Of a stretch of 64,000 nt of DNA, positions 1-19,239 are shown piece by piece. The stretch lies in NCBI GenBank assembly GCA_949318235.1, contig OX439131.1, positions 38,704,557 through 38,768,556 on the forward strand, read 5' to 3'. Positions within the stretch are counted from its first letter, which is position 1. Each line of letters begins with the position of its first letter. The DNA comes from Ecdyonurus torrentis. Taxonomy: Eukaryota > Arthropoda > Insecta > Ephemeroptera > Heptageniidae. The position numbers were made by a program, and so were the translations under genes. The notes below the pieces were generated by a model, which did no database searches, was not told the DNA's origin, and saw nothing but the letters and a program-made list of their open reading frames with translations.

Positions 1-1560
1 TTTTTTTTTTTTTTTTTCAAAAAATGTGAGATTTTATTTTTTATTTGTTTCCTTGCCTTTGATCGGCTATATACTCCCAATTTTACCGTCCGTGGCGTTT
101 TGCCCATGGGTTTGAAGAACCAAGATTGCATTGATGTGGCCTCTTTTTCTATCACTTTTCTTTATATTGTGAAGCCAAAAATGAAAGCATAAAAAAAAAA
201 TTGTAAGAACGTATAATATAAGCTTCAATTCGTAAACTTCACCAATGGTTAAAATATAGTAAAAATTTATAAGCAAATAACCTTTGTTGACGAAAAATGT
301 ATTTTTTATGATAGTATAGCCTGTTAATAGAGAAATATAAAAAAAGAAGGAAAAAAAAAAGGGGGGGATCATAGAGAATTTGGTAATGCTAGTACATGAC
401 GATAAAAATATATTATGTAATTTTAATAGTGTCTAAATTTAAAGTTATAGAAAACGAGGATGATGACCTTTAAATTTTAAAATATGTACTTTTTTTTCTT
501 GTAGCCTTACAAAATTATCTTTGTGTGTACTTGAATTACAAACGAGTATCAAAATTAGTTTTATCCGTGCTATTTAGAAACATGTTTAGTGGCTTAAAAA
601 ACAGTAACATAAAACTTTCTTACAAGCAATTTCTTTAGCACGTGAGGATGATATTCGTTTACAAACTAGATCTTTGTGTTAAACTGTACGTATTTCTGTA
701 TAGTATTATACTTTTATTATAGAACCTTACTTCATAATATAGAAATATGGAAAAAAAACAGGAAAGCAAAGTGCAAGAATTTTGCAACTACTATATAAGC
801 GATGTACTCGATTATATTATACAAAGTGTAAGGTGTTCACTGCTGTTCACGATTTTATATAGAAATAAAACACATTATAAAAGTGACATCAATTTTATAA
901 AATCCTTCTTGTCTCTCTGTACATCGTTAAAAAATGTTACTTTTTCTATACATTTTATTCATGAGATACTATAGTGTCTCAAAAAAAGAAAAATACAAAA
1001 AAGAAGGGAAAAAAAGTTATAAAAAGATTTATTAACTTAAAATAAAAAAAACAGTATATTTTGTTCTGTTTATAAAGGGGTGAATCTGTTAGGAAAGTTC
1101 TTTATTATGTTATAACATTAAAGATGTACAAGAAGCAATTTTTATTAGTAAGTGATTTGTTAATTCTCTCAAGATTAGAAACTTATATTGAGTTACATAG
1201 TTATAAGTTAGACCATATTTCACTCAGTTTTTTTTTTAAACTGAAATTCCTTCTATACAAAAAGTTTTTGTCTTTCTAATTTTCTCTCTAATTTATGCTA
1301 AAATTCTTAAATTTTTGCATTAGAAAATGTCTACTTTTTTGCGTAAAAAGATGAGAGAATGATAATTAAGTGATAAAAAAAATTTTTTTTTCGTATAAGA
1401 TATTTAATTTTTAACAAAATTAAATCCTTTATACATTTTTTGGAAGAGGAGAAGAAGAAGAAGAGAAAAAATGAGAGTAAAAGAAAGAAAATTATGATAA
1501 AAAAAAACTGACATGAATATAGGGAAAGTTAAAGTTTTAACACTGCGGAAAGCTCGTGAA
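1..1560. other. AT-rich intronic DNA, nothing recognised
   Basis: It starts in a 17-base poly(T) at the window edge. Short frames near 67-372 and 747-974 are composed of Phe, Ile, Lys and Tyr as expected from random AT-rich DNA, and have no splice context or domain. Confidence 0.6.
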
Positions 1561-1577
1561 CACGTTTCAGTTCTGCA

Positions 1578-1580
<3 letters not shown>

Positions 1581-1644
<64 letters not shown>

Positions 1645-1677
1645 TCTAAAGAAGTAAACGCGTAAAGTGGGGGGGGG
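1581..1677. repeat. (GA)n microsatellite followed by two G-runs
   Basis: A perfect (GA)n of about 57 bases (1581-1637) runs into a G8 tract (1637-1644). A second run of nine Gs follows at 1669-1677. G-runs this long are exceptional in this window. GAGA tracts can bind GAGA-factor-type proteins, and the G-runs could form a quadruplex. Confidence 0.9.
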
Positions 1678-1683
1678 TGTTCT

Positions 1684-1735
1684 CGTGACGTAATTCACGA
1701 TGTATTCCCGTGACGTCATAAACGATATATTGGAA
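1684..1735 (+). promoter_or_regulatory. Tandem CRE-like repeat
   Basis: Two related units of about 25 bases lie head to tail. The first contains CGTGACGTAATTCACGAT, the second CGTGACGTCATAAACGAT. Each has a CREB/ATF-type core (TGACGTAA at 1686-1693, TGACGTCA at 1711-1718). With the adjacent (GA)n tract and a CAGCTG E-box at about 1755, this is the most enhancer-like stretch in the first 5 kb. Confidence 0.4.
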
Positions 1736-1860
1736 CATGTTTTGCTTTCCTACCAGCTGATTCTATTCTCGTCTAATGCTCGGCACGACCGCACAATAAG
1801 ATTTATGACTCTTGTGTTTCTTTTTGGTTACTTTGACACCTCGTGATGCTCAAAACAAAT

Positions 1861-2671
1861 CATTAATAAGTAAGTATAAAGTATTACTCATATAATACAA
1901 AATTTACTGTAAACACAACTTTTTTTTAATACACAATGTCAATGAAAAAAAAAAAGAAAAAAAAAAAAAGAAAGTGAATTATCTCAAATGAGAAATCTAT
2001 ATTTAGTCATCAATAATACGTCAAATGCAGATAACTTTTTTTTTTTACTACTTCCATATGGTGTAGAATAATTTATTTAAGATGCGTTTAGATTTTTTAG
2101 CTGCGTAGTTAATATTATGCAATATATCTATTTTTAAATACTCTTGTATCGTGTATCGGATTCTTGTCATTATTTCTTACTGTCACTCATAAATCAAAGT
2201 ATTGAGCAACATCAAAAATTGTATTAAAATATCTTCTCTTGTACGTATCAGTGATGTTAAATTAGGATTGAAAAATGTCTAGAATAATTATTCATTTGCA
2301 ATTAATCATACATAGTGTACATTATGGAATATTTAACATTTTGCTATTTAAATAATAAACTTGTGACCAAGTGTATAATTACTTACATATAAAATTAGAG
2401 TAATAAAATCTTATAGTTAATGAGCTAGAAAGTGGACAAGGGTAAATTAGAGAGTTAATTGTTGTGTGATTACATCTTTAACCTCCGAGAATGTATAGTG
2501 AGAACATGTGTGGTCTGGTCGTTGTAAAGTAATCGAAATATATATGATAACTATCAAACATGTTTGTTTGCGATATTAAATATAACTAACAAATGAAATT
2601 ATAATAACAAATTAATTATTTATATTATATAAAAAATAAAAAAATAATAATAAAAAAAACAAACGAAAAAC
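1861..2671. other. AT-rich intronic DNA, nothing recognised
   Basis: There are short A and T tracts only, with no exon, hairpin or repeat of note. Confidence 0.6.
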
Positions 2672-2906
2672 GAAAAAATACTACTTGAGGCAGGTATTTA
2701 AATCCTGTAAATTGCAATAGGTAGACATTATATAACCTAGACCAGGTATTATTATACTACAATAATATCTAATGCAGGTGAAATATACTACAATAAAGGT
2801 ATGACTCACTTAGATGAGGTGATATTGTAGTTTAATACTACCTGTTCCAAATTAACATGTACCTATTGTAAAATAAATGTACCTGCCATACATAGTAATT
2901 TTTTCC
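2672..2906. mobile_element. Foldback/MITE-like inverted repeat, about 235 bp
   Basis: The left half and the reverse complement of the right half align over about 100 bases. Shared blocks in the same order are GGCAGGTA, CAATAGGTA, CAGGTA.TATTA and ACTACAATA. Divergence between the arms suggests an old non-autonomous element. No clear target-site duplication and no coding capacity are visible. Confidence 0.6.
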
Positions 2907-5105
2907 AGTATAATTTTCATATTTAATACCAAATTTGTACCTGATATATTCCTAAAATTGATGACATTTTGATTAATTTGTTAAATCATTACAAGACGTA
3001 GAAAAATAGGCAATTATTTTACTTAAAATTATCAAGACCCATATTATGGAAAATACTTGAGATTAGAAATGTGATGAATTTATAATGTAAACAAAAACTA
3101 AAAGCTGTCTAGGAAGTTTAGAAACTTTAAATCGTCTGTACATACAATCTCAAAGCCTACAAAAGTAACACAAATTGTAAGTTTAGATCTTGTTTTAACT
3201 TGACATCATAATTTATAAATTTTAACACTTTGTTTAATCAAACAATAAAAACTTTGAAATCATATAATGCATTGCGATGGAAAAAGCATTCTACCACAGC
3301 AAGGTTGCTACCACAGTATAATAATCCAATTTTATTACTTGCAATTTAAATATTTATTTCTAGTTCATGAATTATAAATATGAATAAAATATTAAAATAC
3401 CATCATTTTTAGAATTAAAATTATTCAAATATCATATTATTAATATCTGTAGGAAATTGCTTACCATTTTTATTTAACATGATAATATATAATACTAACA
3501 AAGGATTATATTATGTACTGTAAAGCATTACCATAGTATAAAACTTAATTAATGTAAACTTAAAATAGAACTATACCACTCTACATACTGTATCTCTCTC
3601 ATATAACCATTATATACATACAGATTATTATTACTATATATAGTCCGTTTAAATGCATATAATATGCATAGTATATAATATTAACAAAGCTTGGTAATCT
3701 CAAATTCAATTGCAAATTATGTAGCAGTAACTACATACATAATATTATATTCTAAATCTATATGATAACATATTGAAGATTATCTTAAACCTTTGATATA
3801 AATATCATCTTTCAAAGGATACTAAAAATTATATAGTAATTTTCTTTAATATTGTATAAACACTTTTCATTCATATAAAATCACAAAGTAATATCTTTGT
3901 ATAGTTTACTAGAAGATTTGAAATCAGTTTTCATCCATTTTACTAAACGATCTATATATTTTTTACTTTGTAAACATAAAATTTTCTATATTGTGCATAT
4001 CATTATTTTATATTCACACACAAAAAATGTTAACCATAATAAAAAGTCGTACAATATATGGATACAATTTTTTTTGGAAATAAAATCTGATGAGAAATAA
4101 AGGTGTTTTTATGTGAATAAATATTTTAAACTTTGAATGTAAATAAAGAATTTTATTTATAAAAAATACCACAACTGAAACTAAACCTGCATGTATGTGA
4201 GTGTTATACGTATAATGTGTTGTGACATTTTGAATTTTACTTTGCTTCCTATTGTTGTTATTTTTTGTAGTACAGTACATCAGATATTTTAAATACAAAT
4301 TCATGCATGAAATAATATTATTGATTGATAAATTGAATAATTAATATCAATGAATAATATTGAAAAGCACTTTTACTTTATGTAAATGTAAAACACTCAT
4401 TTTACAATTGATTTAATTTATATTATACTTGATGATTATTAAGTGTTGAGTGTTGGGGATAAATAAATATATTATTTATTATTGAAAATATAAGTTTTAT
4501 AATAACGTATAAGCAGTGACTAAATTATAAAAGTTTATTACATTAATTCAGTTTTCATTGCATCAAAGAACTTAATTTAAATATATTTAAATTAAAGTTA
4601 TATTTAGTAAAAATATTTATACTGTAAATAAACAAGTATATTCATTATTTTAGTAATTTATATTTTTAATAAATTTCTGCCAGGCAAATAAATTAGACGT
4701 AACTAAAAACATTTTTTTTCCATGAAACATTTCACTTAAAAAAAAAAAATCTAGGAAATATTATATTTATACAGATATTTTATTTTAATCTAAAATTATG
4801 TATTACTCTTACATATAGTTCAACATTTTTTTTTTGTCAGAAGTGGTATTTATAATTGTTACTGTAAAGGTACTTTATGTATTGAATATTTAACATTATA
4901 TCACAGAAATGTAAACACTTAAAATTTTAACAAATTGTATTTTATTCTCTGTGAATTCTCTTTGAGTTTTCCATTTTCTGAATGTGCGTTATTTTGTGTT
5001 ATATATAGGAGGATGAGGTTATACATACGCCAAGCAAAAGTAACAATAAAGCAAGAGGCACTCCCAAGGTATCCCACCTACTCTCTTTATTTATCCAGTC
5101 GAGTA

Positions 5106-5108
<3 letters not shown>
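2907..5108. other. AT-rich intronic DNA
   Basis: No exon-like frame, island or foldback was seen. Two overlapping opposite-strand frames near 3897-4304 are AT-rich chance frames. Confidence 0.6.
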
Positions 5109-5171
<63 letters not shown>

Positions 5172-5181
5172 ATCTCTCTCT
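5109..5181. repeat. (CT)n microsatellite
   Basis: Perfect (TC)n from about 5109 to 5169, then an interrupted pyrimidine tail. A chance plus-strand frame reads through it as a Ser-Leu repeat, and is not a gene. Confidence 0.95.
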
Positions 5182-6458
5182 TCTTTTTTACACACCTCTC
5201 ACTACAATTTTACTTCATGTGAGTGTCAGACTAAAATGATATAAAATTCAGATAAATTAAATACAATGCTTCTCAAAACCCATCGTGATACTTAAATTTT
5301 GAAGTATTCTTATCTTTACACAAATTTTTAATATACTCAAGTCTCCCTTTTGTTATGATGTAAAATAATAAAATTTACTTTAAATTATAAAAAAATAAAG
5401 ACCTTATAATAATTATTTTTAAAATTTTATACCAAGAGTTATTAAAAGTTAAAAAAATTTCTATGAATAAAAAAATAAACTTAAAATTAATGAGAAAATT
5501 TAAAACTTATTATTTGACGTCAAAATATTTTGACATGAGTGTCATTCTTATGTTACAGACATCTTGTTAGATAGAATTTTTTTTTCCTTGAAGACAAATT
5601 TTTGTTAAAAAAAATAAAAAAATAAGTACAAGAAAAATAATATTGTTGTATTAAAATTTGTGTTGAAAAAATCCCAAGAGTTTCAAAAAGTAGAAGCGTT
5701 TACGTCAGTGCAAGAAATCCATGGGTCAATGCTCTCAGGTAGGGGAACTAATTTAATTACATCAGCTTTAAAAATTTTTGTCACATCTAAAATATAGAAC
5801 GATTATATTAAAAAATATCTTTGACATGAGAAGGCTTATAATACAGTAACAATGTTTTCATTCTCTTTTCACATTTTTTCCTTGTTCATTAAATTGACTT
5901 GAAGGAAAAAAAATAAAGAGAGATTTTAGTAGAAAAAAAATTCGTAACATGAGAATCATTAACGTTGACAATGTCTGTATAAAATAGACGTGAAGATGTT
6001 TTTAAAAAATCAACAAAATACTTCGTGAAAAACTGTATCTGATTTACATTTAAAAAAAAAAAGGGGTTGATTGATTGATGAGATTTTATAATATAAAAAA
6101 TAAATAGAAATTCAGAAGAGAAGCGCAAGAGAAATGAGAGGAAAAAGTGGTGCTTTATCATTAGGGAAAAATGAATTTTTGTGATTATTTCTTACGCAAT
6201 AAAGTATATTATATTATTTTAAAGAAAAAGTCATCTCGTATTGTGATTTGAATTTTCATCCTGGAAGTTAGGCTAATTGTCGGTTATCTCTGTTGTCCAG
6301 GTTGCCTAAGCTTCAAATTTTCAGGGGCACACACAACTTTTAGCTCCTATATTACTATTAGTCAAACCAAAGCATATGTATTGAATGTTATGTGTTTTTT
6401 TACAATAAAGCATATTATGAATTTGATTATCAACAATGATAAAACAAAAGAATATTTT

Positions 6459-6492
<34 letters not shown>

Positions 6493-6740
6493 GATTTATC
6501 TTAAAGATGTAAGTTACGCATGACATTAAATAATAATACTTCTACATTTATATAAGAATACAATTTTAAAAATTGACTTCACCAATCTTAATTTATTGTC
6601 AGAATAACAATAACTGTATTCATCAGAAACGTATAATAATGATATCATTTGTTGATTATTTTTTATATAGAATATCTGTTATTCTCCCTCTTTATTTATG
6701 TACAAGTTATTAATTTATTCCGATAGCCCAGTTTTTATTT
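5182..6740. other. AT-rich intronic DNA with a 30-base poly(A)
   Basis: It holds a TGACGTCA palindrome at 5515-5522 and a poly(A) of 30 at 6461-6490. A small inverted pair around 6255-6325 (CCTGG...CCAGG with TTAGGC...GCCTAA) is also present. No gene was found. Confidence 0.55.
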
Positions 6741-6779
6741 TTTTACGAGCCAGTCTATTTGTGGCCAATATGCTCAAGT

Positions 6780-6945
6780 GGTGAATATAATCTGGCTGCC
6801 AACCAAAGCGAGAGATGACGAGAAGGCGCCACCAGATTTCTTGGGGGGGAAAGGAGGAGGGTACACCTGTCGCTTGTACCCCATAGCATAAATTTTACTG
6901 CTATGAAAAAACTATATAAAGCGAACACACGCCGGAAGCCAAAAC
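6780..6945 (+). promoter_or_regulatory. GC-richer patch with a consensus TATA box
   Basis: It contains a short inverted pair AATCTGGCTGCCA / GGCGCCACCAGATT, then a GGGTACA...TGTACCC hairpin. A TATATAAAG box follows at 6913-6921 in plus orientation. No initiator or open exon follows clearly. It could be a promoter or an eroded mobile element. Confidence 0.22.
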
Positions 6946-6960
6946 AAATTATAAACATTT

Positions 6961-8903
<1,943 letters not shown>

Positions 8904-9463
8904 ATGAAAACTCATATAATATATAGTTTATATATTAAATATAATTTCAGTAAAGAAGGAGGAAAGAAATATAAACAGCAGACAACAATGCTCTATCAAC
9001 ATTTTATAACAACACATAAAAACAAACTGGGATTTTTAGTATCTTGTTAATGATTTCCTATAAACTACTTTATATTCCGCATACATACAGTGCACTGTTC
9101 GCACATTTTGCTAAAATATAAGGCTTAATTTTTAGATTCATAAAAGCTTAAAATTTTGTATGTTTTGTTATGTATAATGTAATAATATATTGTTTTGCTT
9201 TCAATTTTTTTTAATTAATATGTAATGAAATGTGATACATTTGTTTGTCATATTATCTTTTGTTTGTTTATTGTTTAAGTTTTTTTCGTTTTATTAATGT
9301 GTAAAAAATAATCTAAGAAAAAAAATTAATAACTTAAATATTTAATCATGTAAAACGTTTTAGTTTTAATTTATATTTTTGTTTCGGTCTAATAATTAAA
9401 TATGAGAACTCACAGATTTTGGCACTGCAATTTTGTCTGCATGCTCATTTGACGTTATTTTCC

Positions 9464-13683
<4,220 letters not shown>

Positions 13684-13871
13684 TGACTGCTTATGTTTAC
13701 TCAAAAAGCGGAAAAGGAAGTACCGGAAAAGGAAACCACGTCACGGTAAAAGTGGGAGGTAGCTCAGGCCCAGTAGCTTCTGGCACCAACTTTTCTCCCA
13801 CTTTTACCGTCACGTGGTTTCTTTTTCCGGCACTTCCTTTTTCCGTTTTTTAGAGTAAACATACGCACTCA
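13684..13871. mobile_element. Near-perfect foldback element, 188 bp
   Basis: Arms of about 75 bases (13684-13758 and 13795-13871) are almost perfectly complementary around a 36-base loop. Both arms share GTTTACTC, CGGAAAA, GGAAACCACGT and ACGGTAAAAGTGGGAG in order. It is clearly richer in G+C than its surroundings. The high arm identity suggests recent origin. A chance frame runs through the structure. No certain target-site duplication was seen. Confidence 0.8.
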
Positions 13872-14025
13872 ATGTTTGAATGAGTTTTTTTTTCTCTCTG
13901 TTTTCTTTTTGCTGTACGAAGTGTATGTCTGATTTTTTTATTTTAATATCGCACAATTGTATTATATGAATAAGTATACTTCTCTATTTTTAAAGTTTAG
14001 ATAATCAATCTTAAAATTGGTTAAG

Positions 14026-14235
14026 TCAAACAAAAGTATTCCTATCTGTTTGAAGAATCGTTATGAGTGAAAAATCATGCAGATAAAGTGTTATAGTCAG
14101 ATATGAATCCCTTTTATCAGTGAGGGTTCCCCTGGGAAGAGGGTAGTAGAAATCATGCTTAGTCAGTGTGTGTGCAACACTATAGGGAGTCCAAAGGACT
14201 GCAATGTGGGCCACGTCCACCAAGTCTAAATTATG
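14026..14235. other. Isolated GC-richer block, unknown
   Basis: About 200 bases of mixed composition include a minus-strand frame of 65 codons (VDVAHIAVLWTPYS...). An AGTCC-AAA-GGACT hairpin and a GTGGGCCACGTCCAC string are also present. The frame ends in AT-rich DNA with no good splice sites. It could be a mobile-element fragment or a conserved noncoding element. Confidence 0.3.
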
Positions 14236-14431
14236 AGGTCAATACCAAACACTAAAAACCAAGAAAAGGAGAATACAACAACTATCTCATTTTCTAACGC
14301 AAGATAGCAAAAAAAAAAAAAAAAAAAAACTTACACTTTTAGCATCTGCCAAGATAAAGAAATAAATAAATTACGTTTTTCTAGTCGCACCATTTACTGC
14401 GGTATTGTTGTTGCGTTTTTCTCTGTGTCAG

Positions 14432-14435
<4 letters not shown>

Positions 14436-14514
<79 letters not shown>
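14436..14514. repeat. (GA)n microsatellite
   Basis: Perfect (AG)n of about 78 bases. Confidence 0.97.
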
Positions 14515-14517
<3 letters not shown>

Positions 14518-17500
14518 TAACATAAGAATCCGCATTGGTGAATCGTTATATCAAAATGTGCTGACATAGGGGATAAACTTTTATATATTTTACAGTCGCA
14601 TATTATATATATATTTTTATATTATAATAACACTATAGAGAAGGGTTTTGTAAAACCCAATTTTTGTATGCTTTATATTATATAAAAATTGTATTAACAA
14701 TAAATTGTAATCTACATTTGTTCCCTAAACCTTTTGTATTTATAAATATAGGTTGGCTTTTTCATTCGTGTATTTTTCACCAACATCAATGAATTGAACA
14801 TTATTTAGCAAACCAGTAGTATAAAATATAAAGTGCTGCTGTAATTTTTTATACAATTCAAAACACGTGTTTTTTTTATTATTATTATTTTTAGATAAGT
14901 TAGGATTGCAACAATACTGAAATAAATTGTTTTAATTTAAGATTTCTCTCTTTAAGTGAAAATATGTTGTTTCTACTTTAATTCAAGGACACTTTTTTTT
15001 AATGCGTTGTTTTCACATTATACTTTTTTCTTTTCTTTTTTTAGCATTGTGGAAGAAAAAAAAGGGAGCTTGAGGGCATTTTGCGGAAGATGTAAGTTTA
15101 GGTTGGAGTAGTTCACGCAAACATTGACCATTCTCTCTGTCTACATTTCCAAATGTTTCTCAAACATGAAACAAACAAAATGTTCTGGTTTATTTAAACA
15201 ATTCCAAGCCACAAAAAAAAAAAAAAAAAAAAAAAAAACAGAAGGGGGACATACTTTAGTTTAAATAATATCTAAGTTTTTATTTTTGTCTCTTTGTTAA
15301 AAAGAACTTATGAATTACTCTCAAATATGACATATTTTTTTAAAGAAATAATCAAATTTTACTTCATGAAATTTTGAAAGTAGATTTTTCACCCTTAATT
15401 ATTCTTTCCGCGCAAGATATAGCAACAGAAAAGACAATAAATTCAACATTGCAAATATTTTACACTTTTTTTTTTTTTTTTTAACAATCAATTCCTGACA
15501 TAAAAAATTACACGATTATTTGTGATATTATACAACATAATATAAAAAAGACTGTATGCTACAATTTTAATCTGGTGTTTGTTTCTTGTTGATATTTATG
15601 TTTCCCTGAGCTACATATGAAGAAATTACTTTGGCTTGCTTTTGCTCCGAGCATCTTCCGCGAAAATCACGTTTGCAAACTGGCTGGTGAACTTTGTGTA
15701 GTACAAAGTCCCTAGAAAATAACAAGTATTCTCACTTAAACCGTTGAAAACTTCTCTCAAATAACATGCAGTTAAATGCCAATCGAGACCTCTCAACAAT
15801 GAAAAAAAAAAAAAAAAAAAAAAAACTTATGGAGTGAGAATACTTGGTACACACTGATTGTGAGAGATTTATGCTCGTCTTGGGATTTATGCTAATACAG
15901 AACACTAGACTATAGAGTAAAACAAAAAATATTGTTTAATTTTTTTCTCAGCAGTTTGTGTGTCTTTTTTGGTAAAATTTAATTTATAGTTTAAGCTTGC
16001 AAAAAAAAAAAAAAAAAAAAAAAAAACGTTTATGAATTTCTGGAATACTGTACTTCAAGTCCCTTCAATTGCTTTTCAATTTATATATAAGTATATAAAT
16101 GAAGTTTTACGAAACTAAACTTATTTTGTAAGTAAAGGTAGTAGTCAGTGATACAAGAGTATGCAAAACATGAAAAGTTTTAAGTTTATTTTTGTAATAA
16201 TATTTCATAGAATTACTCACGTAATATTTTATTTTTGAGAATAATTTAAGGGCTTGCAATAAAGTTTGGGTAGTTTTTTAAACGAAATATTTATAACTTA
16301 TTTTTTATGTCTGTGTTAATTTTGAATTGATACATGCTGTGAATGTTTAATTTGTGTTATAGTATTGTTTTGTGAAAGAGAAGGTGTTGGTCTCAGGGTA
16401 CCAATTCAGTTTTCAAGTCACCCCTTCTCACCCTTGTCTCTCTCTCTCCATCCCTTTTGTAAAGACACGACACAAGATAGGAAAACAAGCAGCAAATTAC
16501 GTGCTTTGCATCACGAATTGATAATTCCTCATACAATATAATGTTATCCCCTTAAGTGAATTTGCATAAGTGGAAATTATGTTCTATCGTATAGAATATT
16601 AAACCATTATAATATGAAACAATATTATATATATAATAATAGCAAGAATTAAATTATAGTAATATTCTAATAATGTTTTGTAAGATACACTATAATATAT
16701 ATTATGTAAACAAATAAAGTAATTATCTATATAACTTGCTTGAATTATAATTGTTTTCACTTGACATCACGTTTTGAATAACTTATAATACAAGTTCAAT
16801 TTCTATACTCTTAAGACTGGGGAAAAAAGTACACTTTTGTACACTTTCTTTCATTGCATATAAATATCATTGAAAATAAATAAAGATGAAAAGCTCATTC
16901 TATATTAAATTAAATAGAATGTTATTTTTAGTTTTCATCTTGTCGAGTATGACCTATTATTTAATACTGTACGTGATTAAAATCTGCATGAGATATAGAG
17001 AAAATAAATTAGTGTAATTGAGAAATAGTTAAAATAAAACCATTTATATTTATCTATTGAAATATGGTGCTATCATATATATAAACTGTCAACTCTATTA
17101 TAATAATAATGATACTACTCCAGTTTTTTAATGTTTTTTTTTTTTTTTTATTCTATGACATATTATTAAAATAAATTATTGCATCCCATTGCATTTATAT
17201 AATGATATATAAATATTGAATCTCTATTTTTTTCAGATTTTTTTTATCATTCGTCGTCATTCTATGTTAAATATTTAAAACTTGAATAAATATTTGCAGC
17301 AAGCAATTATATTTGCATAAAAATATGATTGCAAAACATCAATTCTTGTAAAGTTGAAAAAGTTGATGGAATATTTAATACTTTATTTTTTATTTTTTAG
17401 TATTTCTATTATAATGTAATGCACATTTATTGATTGAATATTGTATAAAATATACAAAGCAAATAGTTGAAATGTTATTTGTATATTTGCTCTCAATATA

Positions 17501-18390
17501 TAGGGAAAAAATTCGAACTAGAGAGAAGTTTCTTTGTTAAATATTCATTTTTTTTTTTTTTCAATTTTGTATGGTCTTTATTTCTATATTGATATACAAC
17601 TTCAAGTTTGCTATGCTATAGAGCAATTTTATTTTATTTTATTGCAATTAAAAACTACTAGAGGAGAAAAATACAAGGAACGTAATTTTATTTCTCTCTC
17701 TATTTCAAACTTAAAAGATATCCGCTATGAGTAAAAAATATGAACATAAAAAAGTGTGAAAATTTGAAATGACTTTTATAGTTTTTCAGCGCTTTGCAAC
17801 TTAAAGTTGTTATAGGAGAAAAAAGTTTTTAGACTGTTTTATATTTTCCTATATATATATATATATATATTGCTGTTATTACATAAATTTTAAAAAGGTG
17901 TAGAAATATTATTTTCTACGTTGTCTTTTGTTTTTGTTTCAACTTTAGTTCTATACAGAATAAAATATAATAATAAAGTACACATATATTGTGAATTATT
18001 CTTACAACTGTGTACCTCAAATACATAAAAACTATAAAAAAAATATTGGAGCATAACAAAATTCTCTTGTTACAAAATATAATGCAACCAAACAAAAACA
18101 ATAAATTTAAACAATATAGTTGAAGCTTCCACTACATGGCTTGAACACATGACATAAATAATAATATCAAAACTATGAAATGTATAATATTTCTTGTTCA
18201 TTTTATATATATAATATACAAAAGCTTTATACCACAACGAAAACTTACTATGATACAGTATAAATTTTAACGTCACTTCATAACTTGATATAATATTGCA
18301 GTAAATATATGTATATATATGTTATATTAAAGGTTCTTTTTTTGTATACACATATATATGGGGTAGGTTTTGTTTCTTTGATGTAAATGT
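14515..18390. other. AT-rich intronic DNA with several poly(A) runs
   Basis: Poly(A) runs lie near 15213, 15802 and 16001. A perfect 14-base inverted pair CAAGTATTCTCACT (15723-15736 and 15833-15846) flanks the second of these. A 47-base plus-strand interval at 15045-15091 has good splice signals at both ends and is discussed as a finding. No gene can be supported. Confidence 0.5.
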
Positions 18391-18394
18391 TGGG

Positions 18395-18600
18395 TGAATA
18401 AAGTAGGCAGCATGCGTGTATGGGGTACTTGGCTTTAGTATGGTGTTCGCGATGTGTGTAGTACGCGGTCGCTGGTCGCTATAACGACGACATAGGACTC
18501 TCTCTCTCTCTCTCTCTCAACATCCAGATCAATGCTTTTGCCTTGCCTTGCTTGCCTAGAATTAGAATCGCGTGGGAGCTATTCTAAAAGCAAGAATATT
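18395..18600. other. GC-richer island with a short (CT)n
   Basis: It contains a CpG-bearing stretch (TTCGCGATG, TACGCGGTCGCTGGTCGC), then (CT)n at 18498-18518, then a CCTTGCCTTGCTTGCC repeat. No frame is convincing on either strand. It may be regulatory. Confidence 0.3.
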
Positions 18601-19239
18601 ACAACTCCAAAATATTGCCTTTCTTCTTGTATAAATATATTGTAACTTCTTTTTTTTTTTCTGCAACAAAATAATAATATACAACATCCTCTTCTAAAAT
18701 AATGGTTATAATACAAAAAAGAAACTTGCTTTCATACAACAATGATAAGAATTTCATATAACAAATTTAAACATTATAGTTGCTATTATATATATTTAAA
18801 TATTAAAGCTTTATAAGTATCAGTGATTAAAATTTCTTATACTTAATTTAATATTAGTTTTAAAATTTGTAGTCAAGTTGATGTTTTTGTTGAAGTGCTT
18901 TTTGTGTTAAAATAAGTGATTCTTGCATCAAGATAAAGGAATCATACTTGAGTCATATTAAATTATTTAGACATTCAATTATAAAACAAGAAGGGAGAAA
19001 GAAGTCTATCAAACTATATGACATGGGGTTTAGAAAACACAGCATTTCAATTAGTATTTATTTAGTGATAATTAAATATTTATCATTTTATTAAGTAATA
19101 AACTAATTAGTTTTTTTTTCTATGATAAAGAATTTAACTTTATATAAATTGAGAAAAAGGTTTTCTGTGATGACTTTGAAGTAGTATTTGATGACATTTT
19201 GATATAATAAATGATGCATATCTAAAGGTTGATTTTGAT

